Assembly: GCA_021234155.1 (NCBI GenBank)
Contig: JAJEKV010000006.1
Location: 1,920,001-1,984,000 of the forward strand
Length of the DNA stretch: 64,000 bases
DNA from: Isoetes taiwanensis
Taxonomy: Eukaryota; Streptophyta; Lycopodiopsida; Isoetales; Isoetaceae
Direction of reading: 5' to 3'
The notes under the pieces were generated by a model, which searched no databases, was not told where the DNA came from, and worked only from the letters and a program-made list of their open reading frames with translations. The position numbers and the translations under genes are program-made. Shown one piece after another: positions 22,430-35,429 of this stretch. Every line of letters begins with the position of its first letter. Within the stretch, counting starts at the first letter, position 1.

Positions 22430-23250
22430 TTGATGTACCGATGCCGATTTGCATTTAACATTTTGGATAATGAAGTTTGATTATGGTTCGTGATTGATCA
22501 AAGATCATGTTGTTGCCATCTTGATAATGTAAATTGATGTACTTTTTGAAGCGCATTTGTACTTTTTGATGTTCAACATTGCCTCTCGCCTCGGGTTTGG
22601 AAGTGCATCGGTTGTAACTAGTTTGGTTTTTGTATTTCCTTTGACAAGATAAGTAGGACTTGCAGAAAAAGATGATTCACATAGTAAATACATTAATAGA
22701 TCTGGACAAAAGAAATTACACAGTTTCTGGACAAAAGAAATTACACAAAGTTTCTGTCATATATTAAGGTCTTGTCCAAGTCTTGTCGAAGCCTTGAGTC
22801 CTATACTTTTGTGTTAACTGTTTTGTTGTAGAAGAGGATTAGAGCCAGAGGCGAGGTCTTTTCCAAAGAGGTAATCCCATATCTCGTCCAAATAGCAAAA
22901 AACTGTCTCTGTTAACAAACCTGCAAAAACCAAACAGATACTATTGCATCTCAAAGGAGGCAATACTGTCAATGTATGTCTCATCAGGAATGGTAGGAAT
23001 CTTTGGATCATCAGAGTTTATGGCAGTATTGAACAGTTGGTTATAGGATTGAGTGAATGAATCAGCAGTTCCCATGACATAGGAGTCGGCCATCCATAGA
23101 TTATCCCTTATTAATCTGTAAAAATCCTGCTGAACCATGAGAAGTATAAGGGTGCCATAAGCATCAGCTAACATTCTGTGAGTGTAGAACATCTGCCTAT
23201 ATTTTCATGTCTTCATATATCTATACAGCTATATTTATAAAGGTTTTGAC
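22430..23250. other. Unassigned DNA inside Helitron
   Basis: No gene seen. A duplicated ACAAAAGAAATTACACA occurs at about 22705 and 22731. Confidence 0.4.
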
Positions 23251-23253
23251 AAG

Positions 23254-25527
23254 GTGGAGTATCGAATTGATCATGAACGACAATTTGATGATGAGATACG
23301 TGATAGTGCAAGGTATCTATCGTCAACTGAGGCAGGATGGCGAATACTAAAGTTTCATGTCACAGAAAAGTATCCTGGTGTTAAGTGTCTTCCACTTCAT
23401 CGTCAACAAAGAACGAGTAGATCATATAGGAGACCCAACAACGCTTCGTTGCTTGATCGTTATTTCTTGAGGCCTCCTGCTATAGAATTCTCGGAGCTAA
23501 CCTATCTTCAGTACTATGAACAGTACAGCTTTGTATCCTGTAGAGATAGAACGTATACTGATGGTGATCACCTTGAACTAGCTAGGCCGCAGCTTCCTAG
23601 GAACATAGTTCGGAAGAGAAGTAAGCAAACCCTTATTTGTAGAATAAAATTTGGTGATGCCACGTGAGGGGGAGCTATTCTATTTGCGACAGTTGCTGCT
23701 GCATACTCCAGCGAGGTGTTGGGAAGACTTAAAGAAGTATAATGGGACTACCTATGATACCTATCAAGAAGTGGTAACTGTTATGGGTTTATTGCATGAT
23801 AGATCAGAGCCAGTTGTGACAATGCAAGAGGAAGTGTTGGCGTTGCAAACGCCGTCACAGTTGCGTTTTCTTTTTGCATTGCTTATCCTTGATGGCGCTC
23901 CGGCAAGTGAGTTGTGGTCGAATTTTCATGATGAGCTGATAAAGGACTTCCATGATATTTCAGAGACAGGCACTTTGCTTGCAGAGCAGCAAGCTCTTTT
24001 GTGCATTGAAAATGTGCTTGTGCAACATGGCTCTAGTGTTGCTGGCTTTGGGCTGCCTGAAATCCACATTCGGTCACAGCTAGTGTTGCAAGAGTTGTCA
24101 AAGTTTCCTCACCATAGATCTTACATAGAAGAGTAAAAAAAGATGCGTGATAAGATGAACGCGAATCAAGGACGAATATATGATTATGTTCAGAAGACGG
24201 TGCATGGGCCAGAGATAAAAAGACCTGTGTTTATTGATGGGAAAGCTGGTACAGATAAGACTTTCCTACTCAATGCTATATGTTTGTTAATCAGAGGGTC
24301 CCAGTTGATTGTTTTGCCCTGTGCAACAACTGCATTGGCTGGCCTGTTATACCCAGGAGGGAAAACTGCGCACTCATTGTTTCAAATTCCTGTAACTGAG
24401 AATAGTGTTGCTGTGCACTCGACTATTGAGGCCACGTCTGAGAAAGCGAGCTTGCTGATTGAATGCCATTTAATCATTTGGGATGAATTTGCGATGGCAA
24501 ATAGAGTCGCGCATTGAATCAAGCAAGTGTGATTCTACAGAATTGTGTAGAAATGATGTTCCATTTGGAGGAAAATGTTTTGTGGGCTGCAGGCGACTTT
24601 AGGCGATATAGCTCATAGTACCAAAAGTGTGGAGAAGTGCAACAAAGAGTCGCTTCTATTAAATCATCTGAGATTTGGAGAGCATTTATTATTCACAAGT
24701 TAGATGTATCGGTTAGAAATGTTGCGGACCCAGAGTTAGTAACATTAGTGTCGTCCATAGGTGAGAATTGGCAATCAGATGTTGTGACATTTGATTTGTT
24801 TTCCACAACAACATCTATGGAAGAGGCACGGGAATTCTTATACCCGTAGAGATATTGTTTGTAGACCAACTTTGTGTGAAAGAAGAGCATTTTTATCTCC
24901 ATTAAATGTGCATGTGGATGAGTTTAACAGTCTATTCTTGATCGTATGCCGTGTCCGGAAAAGAGATATTATTCTCGGGGATTCCATAAGTGAAAGTGAC
25001 GGTGTAATTCACACAAGCGCTCTTCTTTGAAAAATGAGTTTCTTCATAGTTATGATCAACCGACTTTGCCCAAACACACGCTTTGTCTTAAAGTAGGAGT
25101 CGTGTGTCAAATTATGAGATTGTTGGATGCGAGTAAAGAGCTTGTGAAGAATGCTAGAGTTGTTATACACTTAAATGCACAATGTGATTTGTGATCGGCC
25201 CAACTTCTTGTACATGAGGACACGAGCTCAGAAAATATACATGCGATTTGTCGGGCAGATTTCTTTCATCAGCCAGCGCGCTGCCCTTTTACAGTACATA
25301 GACGTCAGCTGCCGCTCAAGCTGGCATACTCAACGACATTCCACAGTTGTCTTGGCCTAACATTAGATAAAATAGTCCTGGATTTGCGAACGAATGTGTT
25401 TGCTCATGGGCAATTGTACACGGCATTGACAAGAATACGAACTAGAGAAGATGCGCTGATCCTACAGAATGAGGCATTGGCATCTGTAACGACTAGAAAT
25501 GTTGTTTTTAGAGAATTGCTTGAATAG
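23254..25527 (+). pseudogene. Helitron post-Rep region and Pif1-like helicase
   Basis: The frame YLSSTEAGWRILKFHVTEKY (23300s) is the block that follows Rep in Helitrons. After a one-base slip near 23665, REGELFYLRQLLLHTP leads on to a stop at 24136. A Pif1-family helicase follows: Walker A reads DGKAGTDKTFL (Asp where Gly is normal), Walker B LIIWDEFAM, and after several stops and shifts the late motifs LPLKLAYSTTFHSC, LDLRTNVFAHGQLY and TALTRIRTREDAL, ending FRELLE, stop at 25527. In intact Helitrons this protein unwinds DNA for rolling-circle transposition. This copy is inactive. Confidence 0.85.
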
Positions 25528-25728
25528 TTGGTAATTTTTTTTCGCCATTATTTGTGATGGAGTTTTGATAACTTTAATTGTGTTCTGAAAAAGTGTGTTC
25601 GTTGTGTTCGCAGCAGCTAGGTAATTCTCGTGGCTGACCTGTTCGTGTGTGCATGATGATGAGGTATCCCTTGATATGATCTCTTCTACTGTGTATGTAA
25701 AGATTTTTATTTTGAGGAAATGTTGCAG

Positions 25729-26500
25729 TACAAATGATGCTGAAAACATGGGAAGTGGGAGAACAATTTGTCCATTGGTTCAATTAACTCCTTACCAAGC
25801 AAATTGGACAATTAAAGTAAAAGTAATGTGGAAAGGACCTTTACGAGAGTTTGAGAACAGGCGAAGACCAGGCAAGGGGAAATTGTTTAATGTGGAGCTA
25901 AGAGACAAGGATGTATGCAAATTTGAATTGATTGGATTCTTATTTCCCTTGCTTTATGAATATTTAGAGAGTCGTCTTAATATATACAGGGAACGGAAAT
26001 TCAAGCAACAATGTTTGACGAGGCAGCTAACAAATTCTACAACAGACTTGAGTTGATGAAGGTAGGTTATAGGTTGATGCATAAATTGGGGATTATGTCA
26101 TGAATAGAGGTAGTCGTTGAAGTTCTTTGTGGACATGTAGGTGTATTACATCTCTAAAGGAGTTGTTCGGCCTGCGAACAAACGATATACAACCGTAAAC
26201 CATGACTATCAGATAACGCTTGATGCACAGTCAATAATTGAAGTTGCCAGTGATGGGACTGCGGAGGTGGGAAACTCAATGGAGCAGAAGTTTGCAAAAG
26301 TAGATGAATTGCACAAGTACCTTGATGGGAAAGTGGTCTTTGGTACATGAAATACTTTCCGATTTTTTTGTTATGGTATTGAGATAGAATACATTGTATA
26401 ATTTCTCCTGCTTGCAGATGTCATTGGAATTGATCATATTTCTCAATTGCGGAGATTGCGCTTAATTGATTCAACATATATACACGATAAGACTTATAAT
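25729..26500 (+). pseudogene. RPA70-like gene with introns
   Basis: Exons 25729-25912, 25990-26061, 26141-26342 and from 26418 join in frame at GT/AG borders. The product has LTPYQANWTIKVKVMWKG, GKGKLFNVELRDKDGTEIQA, TMFDEAANKFYNRLELMK, VYYISKGVVRPANKRYTTV, NHDYQITLD and KYLDGKVVFDVIGI, the order of DNA-binding OB fold A of replication protein A large subunit and the linker to fold B. The third junction, GTCTTTG|GTACATG to TTGCAG|ATGTC, gives the expected VFDVIGI. After about 26460 the match fades. RPA70 proteins bind single-stranded DNA; plant Helitrons are known to carry RPA-like ORFs. It begins 200 bp after the helicase stop, in the same direction. Confidence 0.8.
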
Positions 26501-26519
26501 GCTATTTTATACGGAACCG

Positions 26520-28470
26520 TATGGCAATTCAACCGTCAACCAAAGCTCTAACATTTTGAAATTTTCACGTTAACCCCTAAGACAAATCCGGCCGTCGATC
26601 TGGTAGACGGTTATGGGGTTTTCTTCCTTCGCTAACCTTTGAAGTTTGGTTAAAAAAGCTGCGGCTCAAATTTGTGGTGTTATACAGCTGCTCCGAAGCT
26701 GGTAAGAGGATTCTTTTGCTCTTAGATTCTCTGCCTGCATTTGTTTTTGTTTTCCATCTCTGCCATTTTCTTTTTCTTTTGCCCTAAATTAATTCATGTA
26801 ACATTAACTATACCTTGGCTCTTTGTGGAATGTGGTGGGCATTGACTTGTTAGCAGCTGAAACTGATGCCCAGTTTTATGGAAACAGATTCAAGCTCAAT
26901 AAGTCCACTTTGATTCTTTACATACCGAATAGTGCCTGGATGAATGAGGGACTGATGAATTTGCTCCGTCTAGAGAGCTACATTACATTTTTCTTTAATC
27001 TGAAAGTGAAAGAGAAAGTGCCAAGCTTGTTCGCCATCTCAAGGTGTGGTATCTCTACTGTTATGGTTGGTCAACAAAATTTTAGTTTATGTGACACGAA
27101 AGGCTGCAATAGGACGCTTGTAGATGGAATGAAGTTCAGCATATGTTTTCATTAGTCAGGATGAAGTAGCCTTTGATTCTAAAGCTGAGGCCAACCTCAA
27201 AGTATGCACGAGTGCAAGTTAGTGGGTAGACAAAGTCTTAAGCCAGAAATCAAGATCCAATAAAATAAACTTGTTCTCCTTTCTGTTATGAAGAATTTGC
27301 TGCTGCTGTGACTCTGCTGGTGAAGTGATTCGTACCTTGGAATTATAGATGACAATTGCTTACAGGCCAGTATCATGACTGGGACAAATCGGTAATGCCA
27401 TTTGGTGCCTCAAGCCATTGGCAGCAGCATCTTTGTAAACCAGACTATTGATCAGATATGCCCATGGTGCTTTATACATTTATAAAAAGTGGCCTAGAGA
27501 GTCCATATGCTATGATATAATAAGAACTGGTGACCCTGGGTACTGCCCCAGGCCAATTTCACCGGAATTCTTATCCTTTTCAACTTTTCGATATTTTGTA
27601 AGGAGTCTCAATTGCCTTCCTCAGGCTTTTCTGTGTCTGCCAGGAGATAGTCTTCCATTGCTTTCAGAAAGGATATACCTTCTACACGTTTCTTAATTTG
27701 TGTTTCTTCTTTGGAACCCATTCTGTTATGAAAACTACCATCATTTGCACGGCAGTTAGTGTAATTTAACGTCTATTACATGATTTAAAATGGTGGAATA
27801 AATTCAATTCCAATTCTCATTTGCATATCCCTTTGGACAACTATATGACTAATTTGTATGCAGATATTATCTGAGTCAAAGTTTTGATGACTAACATTTC
27901 TGATTTTTAGCACAATGGCTTGTGAAGGACAAACCAGATCAGAGCATAAGTTGTAAATGCCTGGTCAGCGCCATAAATATAATATTGCAGATGTCCTGGC
28001 ACATCTTGGGGACAAGCAAATCAGAAAGGAACCATCAGAGATGCAACTGTTAAGTATACCTTTTTGCAGCTGACAACAAGGTCTTTACGTTGCTTTTAAA
28101 AAGCAGTGCCTCTTGGGGGTCTTGCTTAATATGTTTTGTCTACTACCAAACAGAGAGTTGAAGGCTCCCCTCTCAAACATGATAAAACAAGGTATGAAGG
28201 GACCTGCATTTGTCGCTGACGTCCTTCAAGTCATATTTTAAGGAAGACAGAATCATGAAGGTAACAGAAATGAGGAGTTTCTTTTTTTGTTTCTTATTAT
28301 TAAAAGGAGGTTGTTGTTGTTGTGGATCAGTCCTATTTTTGCGCTGCAGGACTTCATGCAATTACATCTCAGCTGATGGTGGCCTTTGCAATGCCCTCTA
28401 CATGCACGATATAATGAAGCATCTTGGGTTGTTCAGTAACTGATATATTGGGGAGGACCAATCAGTTTCA
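26520..28470 (+). other. Upstream region of MSL gene, no clear ORF
   Basis: An ORF of 110 codons at 26823-27155 (contains NKSTLILYIPNSAW) has no recognised domain. AGCTGGTAAGAGG at about 26697 could be a donor ending a 5' untranslated exon, and TTTCAG at 28466-28471 an acceptor just ahead of the MSL start. Confidence 0.3.
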
Positions 28471-28515
28471 GGTACCAGTTCTAAGGGAAACAGCACTCCA
28501 GCTTCCACAAACTCT

Positions 28516-31500
28516 ATGGCAACATCTAAAAAATCTGAACATAAAGATGATGATACAGACTTGGATCCAGAGATTGGAGGCCGAAATCTGAGCAGTAAAT
28601 GTGACTACTCTGCGAGCACAAGCAATTCATCTGTTGAGGATGTTCGGCTATCTACAAGGGATACAAATAGTAAAATTTTAGGGGATCATCGCAGACCATC
28701 TATAGCTATACAAATGCCCAGTTCTGACAACCCTTTAGAACAAGATGGCTCTGATGATGAAGATGATTCCCCAAAAGCAGCCACTCCGCTTACAATGTCA
28801 TATGGCCGCAGTAAGGCACGTCTTCAAGAGCCTCCTCTAATGACGTTGGGAATGCAAGAACAAATAGCCCAGTCATTGCAGCGTAGGAGATATTCTGAAT
28901 CAGCTATAATGGAGGATGAAGAAGGCTTAACACCACTACTCGAGGAAACATCACCAGGAAAACCTGCAACATCGGAGAAGCAAGCCTCTTTACCAGCTTC
29001 AAAGAGGAGATCTCTTATTGGTGCACCTAGCATAAAAAATGCGCTACGTTCTGTTTCAAAGTCTTTTTCAATCCCTGCCCAAAATGTGGAAGAGGAAGAT
29101 CCCTTAGAGAATGACGTAGTTCCAGAGAATGGGGATAAGAAGAAAGAAAATATTGGTTGGATGGTGATCCAGTGGGTCAGTCTCATTCTTTTGGCAGCAT
29201 TACTTGGTTGCTCAATAAGAATAAAGGAAGTTAGGGATATACAATGGCAAGATGAACAGATATGGCGCTGGCAGGCACTTGCACTAGTTATATTTTCGGG
29301 ACAGCTCATCTCAGGTTGGATCGTTCAGGTTCGTTAATCGTTAGCTATACTTTCAAGAGATATGCTGGCTATATAAAGAGTAAATTCCCATGTCCAAGAG
29401 AAAAGTTACTTGTAGCTGTTGCGTGGAAGAAATAAGAAAAGATTGTTTTTCCATGTGTTGGCATATTATATCGAGTATAAGATAAGATAATTTTTCACAA
29501 TCTTATACAACGGAAAAAAACCATGGGTAAATTCTTGATTTAGTACCTTCACTATGTCAAAAGAAACATGGATAAGTTAGCACATGCCTGTGGCCTGCAG
29601 TTTTTATCCTCTAGCCCAACAAAGAAGAATTATATGCATCCAGGAAGTGTTCATTTTCTGTACAATAAGGCAATTTTTGTTGTCTTGTGCAGGGTCTTGT
29701 GCTTCTTTTTGAAAACCATTTCTTCTTGAAGAAAAGAGTGCTTTATTTTGTCTATGGACTTCGAAAATCTGTCAAGCGTTCTATCTGGTTGGGATTGGTT
29801 ATTGTTGTATGGCAAGAGATATTTGCAAAGCGTGCAAGCACAAAGATTGTGCGCACCATAACTAAGGTAAATTTGGTTTGCCCACCACGTCTGTTGTTGG
29901 CAGTAAAAGAAAGAAAGAAAGATTATATTAACATCTAAAAGAAATCATTATTCAGGAAAGGAAGAAAGATTATATTGACATCTATGAAGACCGCTGATAA
30001 TAATTTTGGTGTTAAAATGGCCAAGATATAACTAAGCACATAATGGAAGTACCTTAAATTCATTCTTGTCCTTGTATATATGTAGGTTTTGTGGTGCCTT
30101 TTCACCATATGTACATCGTGGATGTTGAAGGTTTTAGCCGTAAAATTAGCAGCAAATAGTTTCCATCGAGCTGCATATTTTGATCGTATACAAGACTGTT
30201 TATTTAATCAGTACATTCTAGAACGGCTTTCTGCTCCTGCTCAAGTTGTTGAGAGTGCGAAATTGAGCAGTTCAATAAGCATGGCGCCAACTTCATCGCC
30301 CAAGAATCCTGCAATTCCAATGTTTAAGCAAACGATGACCCAAAGAAGGCATTCTACAGCACTTGATACAGCAAGCTTACAGGAATTACACCAGGGGATC
30401 CATTCTTCTCTGGGAAAGCAACATGCGAAGCCCATGATGGCTAAAAGTGCTAGTCCAATAGAGCAAGACAAGTTACAGCAATTAACATCTGAGGTTAGTG
30501 ATAAATTCCCATTCCTGACAAGCATTTGTTCTGATTGTTGGCATGATAACTTTTTGACTAGGCTTGTTTTTAACTTGTATTGCATTTGCGTAATATCAGC
30601 TTTCATGACATCTGCAGATTTTAGAAGTTTATATCTGCCTTTATCTACCTACCCACCCTGTCTTGAGTACCTACCAACCATCTGTGCTGGGAAGTCTGAG
30701 AAGTTTGCCAGTTTCGTGTGCTTGCTTGTTCCGTTTTAGTAGGAAACGTGCTTGAAAAAAGAATATTCATGGGGTCCGTTCTTTCTTTCCTTTTCTTTTA
30801 CATTTTTTCCTTGGTCATCTCCTGCAAGGAAGAATATAAAATTAATCCTTATTTATGCAACTTATAAAGAACTGTAAAGTTAGAAACAGAACTTTAAGAT
30901 TAGGGACCAATTATTGTGTTGTATATATGATAAGCATGTAGGTGTCTAAGATTGAACGTAGGTGGCATGTAAGCATATCTATACCAGTGAGATTGAATAT
31001 GTGGCTCTGTTGATTATCTGAATTAGTTTTGTTCCAGACTGTTTCGGCATGGACGTTGAAGAGTTTGATGAAAACTGTAAGGAAAACCAACATGTCCACT
31101 AAGTCGTCGTTCCTTTCAGAAGTTCATGGGGATGGAGAGATTGATAGTGAAGCCCGAGCAAAAGCTGCTGCTAAACAGGTTCTGCTAATTTCGCTATCCA
31201 TAACAGTTCGAAAATGTTACTGTATTTTGTTATGCTTTGTCAAAAATGGAAAGGAATCTTTTTTATGGTAGTGATATGGCACATATACTTTTAAATTTTG
31301 TATATGCCTGTAATTGTTCAAATGGAGGTCTCGTTGAAGGTTTGCATCTAGGGTTCTTACTTTGATCCCATAGATAGGAAAAGAAACTTTGCAATGAGGG
31401 AACTTCTCCATTACTACCATGCATGCACATCGTTTAGACTTCGGAGTATGAAGCATCAATGGACCCCGGGCTTGATCCCTCAGCCTGGTAAATTTGTCAA

Positions 31501-33716
31501 CAGCAGATTCTGCAGGGATTTTTGTCAAAGATTTATCCTTAAAATTGCATCACAAGTGTAATGACAGGTTTGCCAAATCCGTGCAAGAATCCACCTTGAT
31601 GCCCGTAGCATGATTCTTAAGAAGGGGAATCCAAGTACAACTTGAATTATCCATAAAGCACTTACAAACCGATACTGCATGAAATTATTAGTGTCTTTAG
31701 CTTATGTTTTGACCCGAAAGTTATAACCCTATCCTCCGTTCTTTGTTGTAAGAGGATTTGAGTAATCTCTTAATACATATTTGTTTCTTATTCAGATATT
31801 TTATAATGTTGCAAGGCCGGGACAGAAATATTTGACGCTTGCAGACTTCTTGTATTTTTTACCTGAAGAGAAAGCAACCCGAGCCTTCTCTCTCTTTGAG
31901 ACAACGGAACATGGAACTATCACAAAGAAAGCACTGGTGAAGTGGGTCGTAAATGTATACAAAGAAAGACGAGCTTTGGCCCTTACCTTGAATGATAACA
32001 AAACCGTTGTTGCAAAGCTACATAAAGTTCTTGATGTGGTAAGCTTTCACTCCTAGCTGAAACTTCTGTTTGTTTTGCTGTAATGAACATTAAAAAGGCA
32101 AGATCTGACGATCAAGCAGTGCGATAGAACCACATAAGTCAAGGTTGTTATCTGAAGATCTGAAATAAGTTTCAGACTGTCACTCAAAAGATCAACCAAA
32201 AGATGATGCCTCTTTGCCAGTCTAAGATAGTCTTTATTTGGCATAGTATAGGCAAATTTGGGATGCTTTTACTTTAAGTGGGATGGCACTGTCCCCTGAC
32301 TCTTGCTTCAACTTCTAATATGTAATGGAAAAGATGCGTTTTGGAATTCACCATTTTTTTACTCATCTTGATAATCCCTTCCTGACCTGTGATATTTTTT
32401 TTCTTTCCAGCATAGCAGAATACCCTTAAGACTATTTGTTTGCATCGTACAATGGATTGAATGACCTAATGTTGTTTGCCTGTTTCCAGGTGCTCTGTCT
32501 GTTTCTCTTCATCGTGTGTCTCCTGATCATGGGTATTGAGACATCAAAATTGCTTTTATTCTTTTCCTCTCTCTTTATCCCTTGCGTTTTTGTGTTTGGA
32601 AATTCTGCGAAAACGACCTTTGACGCATTGATATTCCTTTTCGTTATGCATCCCTTTGACGTTGGGGATAGAGTTTCAGTTGAGGGATCAATGATGCTAG
32701 TTGAGGTACATACTCTGAAATCCTTTCAAATTAGAAAGCGAATTCATAAGATCACCTGCTAGGAACTTATGGGAGACTCATGTTCACTCACAATTCTTTG
32801 TGCCATGTTCAGGAGATGAACGTCCTTAATACCGTTTTTCTTGGGTAATTTCCTTAATCTCATGACATCTTTCTTCTTCAAAAGAATAGGATTTTATGAA
32901 TGTTGCTTCTGCATGTAAAGAGTGTTTGAAATCATCGATGATTATGCTAGTTGCCAGCCTTCCAAAGTTGTACATTAAAGGTCTCCACGAGCAGCTTGCT
33001 ATAATAAAGTTCCGTCAATATATGATGATATGGTATTTAATATCTTGGTGTGGTGAAGCTTGTCCGAACTCCTCTACTTTACCCCATGCCTGTTGTAGAA
33101 GTAACATAAAGTAAAAATGGCATGTTACAGTGGCACCAATGAAAAAATTTATTATCCAAATTCAATTCTTGCGATGAAGTCAATTACAAATTACTATCGA
33201 AGCCCTGATCAGTGGGATGGTATCGAGTTCCAAATTCATATGCATACTCCATTGGAGAAACTAGGCCATGTCAAAGAGAGAATGCAGAAATATATCGAAA
33301 GTCAACCACAATTTTGGTACCCTGATTTTTCTCTCGTTTGTAAAGATATCGATGATAGTACAAGAATGAAGATGGGATTGTATTTTCAGCATCGCCTCAC
33401 ATATCAGGTTTGAAGACAAGCTACTAAGATATTTGCTTTCTCAGTGGCTGCAAATGATAATTTCTTTGGAGATATTGAAGATATCATCTTAACATACCAA
33501 GTCAACTTTACAATGTTTAGATGAGGACTAATAATTTGATTGAAACAGGAAGCTGGAGAAAGGTTTAAAAGACGAAGCAACATGCTCTTATACCTGAAGC
33601 AACAACTTGAAGATCTTGAAATTGGATATCACCTCCCTAGACAAGAGGTGTTAGTTACAGGGTTACCTGTTATTGATATGGCACATGCTATATCCTCGAT
33701 CAAATCGGTGGATTAA
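28516..33716 (+). CDS. MSL: MscS-like mechanosensitive channel (MSL10 type)
   Basis: Nine coding exons: 28516-29328, 29693-29866, 30086-30493, 31038-31178, 31796-32038, 32490-32705, 32813-32844, 33131-33407, 33549-33716. All have GT/AG borders and the frame stays open throughout, giving 823 residues. A long acidic, Ser-rich N-terminus (about 220 residues) precedes six membrane spans: WMVIQWVSLILLAALLGC, WQALALVIFSGQLISGW, WLGLVIVVW, LWCLFTICTSWML, VLCLFLFIVCLLIMG, and the MscS pore region LLLFFSSLFIPCVFVFG. The soluble part has the family signatures FLFVMHPFDVGDRV, KIYYPNSILA and ITNYYRSPD. Plasma-membrane MSL8/9/10 proteins have this topology and open under membrane tension to pass anions. 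Exon 7 is only 32 nt (EMNVLNTVFL). An acceptor at 28471 leaves the frame open above the ATG, so an additional upstream exon is possible. Confidence 0.93.
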
Positions 33717-33719
33717 AGT

Positions 33720-35150
33720 TAGAAGAATGCATATCGTTACACATCAGAAATGTCACAGTGTGAGATATCCTTGTCCTGTCCAGTTCTGTTTTGAGGATTT
33801 TTATGGAGGCATAAATTAGTAGGTCCGATGAAGACATTTCATACATTCCACAGGACACATTGGACACTGCAGTGATAAAAACAGGAATCAACTGGTTGTG
33901 TTTATACAGAAACTGCCACTGGCTCATCTAAACTGGTGCATCTGGCAGAAATATAAAATCCGAGAGGAGGGTCTAAAGTGGAATTGTTTTGGGAATTCAA
34001 TCAAGGGTTTGGTATCTATACATGTGGATCCATATAGACAAATACATAAAGATCTTCCGAGAGATATTCTGAGTTGGGTACATCTGCTCGAGAGCAAGGA
34101 TAACTCAGTTTGAGTAAAACAGAGACAGCTGATAATATTCTCATGCCGGGTTGATCGCCGGGGAATGGTCTATGGTCTATGTGATATATGCAAGGGTATA
34201 AATGTGATATTCAATGAATTTGGTGCATGGTACAAGTGTGTCTATTTACCCACGTTACTTACTACCTATCTTATCATTGTTTGTCTATCTATTGTCTCCC
34301 TGATCAAATTGGGTTAAAAGGCATCACAAACAAACTGACAGAATATACCATGATAATCTACTGCAGAATATCGTGATAATCTCCTCCTCTGAATCTCGCC
34401 ATTGAATTTTTTTTGCTTTTTTGCTCGTCTACTTTGTTGTGTCGGAGACGTTTTGTTTAGTCAATAATTAGCTAAGCCTATTTAATCTCAAACCTTTGGT
34501 GTCCAAAACTCAAGGGTCGATTTCATTGTCGGGAGATTTTCGAAACACTCCCAAATATGTTGTCTTCATCCAAGCAAGTTTTGAAAGCTTCGGACAATGT
34601 TCTCACCATCAGGGACATGGTTTGGTCACAAATGGCGAAAGCTTTGCACACTAAATTGCTTTTTGCAAATAGCTTGAAACTATTCAAGCAATATCGGGCA
34701 GCACAATAAAAGAAATGGAAAAGGAAGTAAGGCAACAAACGAAAAACTTCGACTTTCCATAAAACCAGAGAGGTCTAAGCGTGCAAATTCTAAAATAGAG
34801 AAGGAAAAAATCTAACCCACAAGCTGTCCAAAAATTTCGATCCCGTAACGGGAGCCGTAAGACATCCATGCTGATTCACAACAAGCACACCGAATGAAGG
34901 AGATCAAATAAAGAGAACTGCTACTGAAAATCATACCTTGTAAGAAATTTTCTTGTAGAGTGCGGAAGTCTGAGCTTGATGCAAGTCGAGCGTGGAAACT
35001 TGTACAGAGAATTGTTTTCCGTGGCTGTAAGTTGAGCGTCAAAGCTGAGTAGAGGTAAAACAACAATATATGAGAAGCTCAAGAGAATGATGATACCTAG
35101 CAGGAAAATGTACTATAATTCACTTAATCACGTTGTTCTGCTTTCAACTT
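33720..35150. other. Intergenic, nothing recognised
   Basis: 3' flank of the MSL gene and further non-coding DNA; the ORFs are short and without family features. Confidence 0.5.
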
Positions 35151-35179
35151 TGTACTAACCTTATGTTTTACGTGCTGCA

Positions 35180-35427
35180 GACCTTGCTACAGGTTCCAGT
35201 GAAGACAACAAATAATAGTGGAGTTGCAGACTGTTTTACTAAGAAAATTTCAGGTGGCAACAGAAACAAAAGAACCAATGCCACCAAGAAAGGGAATGAA
35301 AGGAAAAAAGGTAAGGCAGCTGATGGACCATAGTAAAAAAACTACAGCAGAAGTTGAAATCTCGACTAGCAAGGGTAAAAAAAAAAAAGAATCAAAGGCA
35401 GTTCTTAGATCAAGAAAACAACAATGA
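35180..35427 (+). other. Possible lysine-rich terminal exon
   Basis: GTGCTGCAG at 35172-35180 and TTTCAG at 35248-35253 look like acceptors, and one frame (PPRKGMKGKKVRQLMDHSKK) stays open to a TGA at 35427. The product is very basic. No start or upstream exon is found, so this may be chance. Confidence 0.25.
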
Positions 35428-35429
35428 AG

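Noticed and set aside
26520-26720. Helitron 3' end (hairpin plus CTRR)
   Set aside because: I looked for a hairpin followed by CTRR after the RPA-like gene but found no convincing one.
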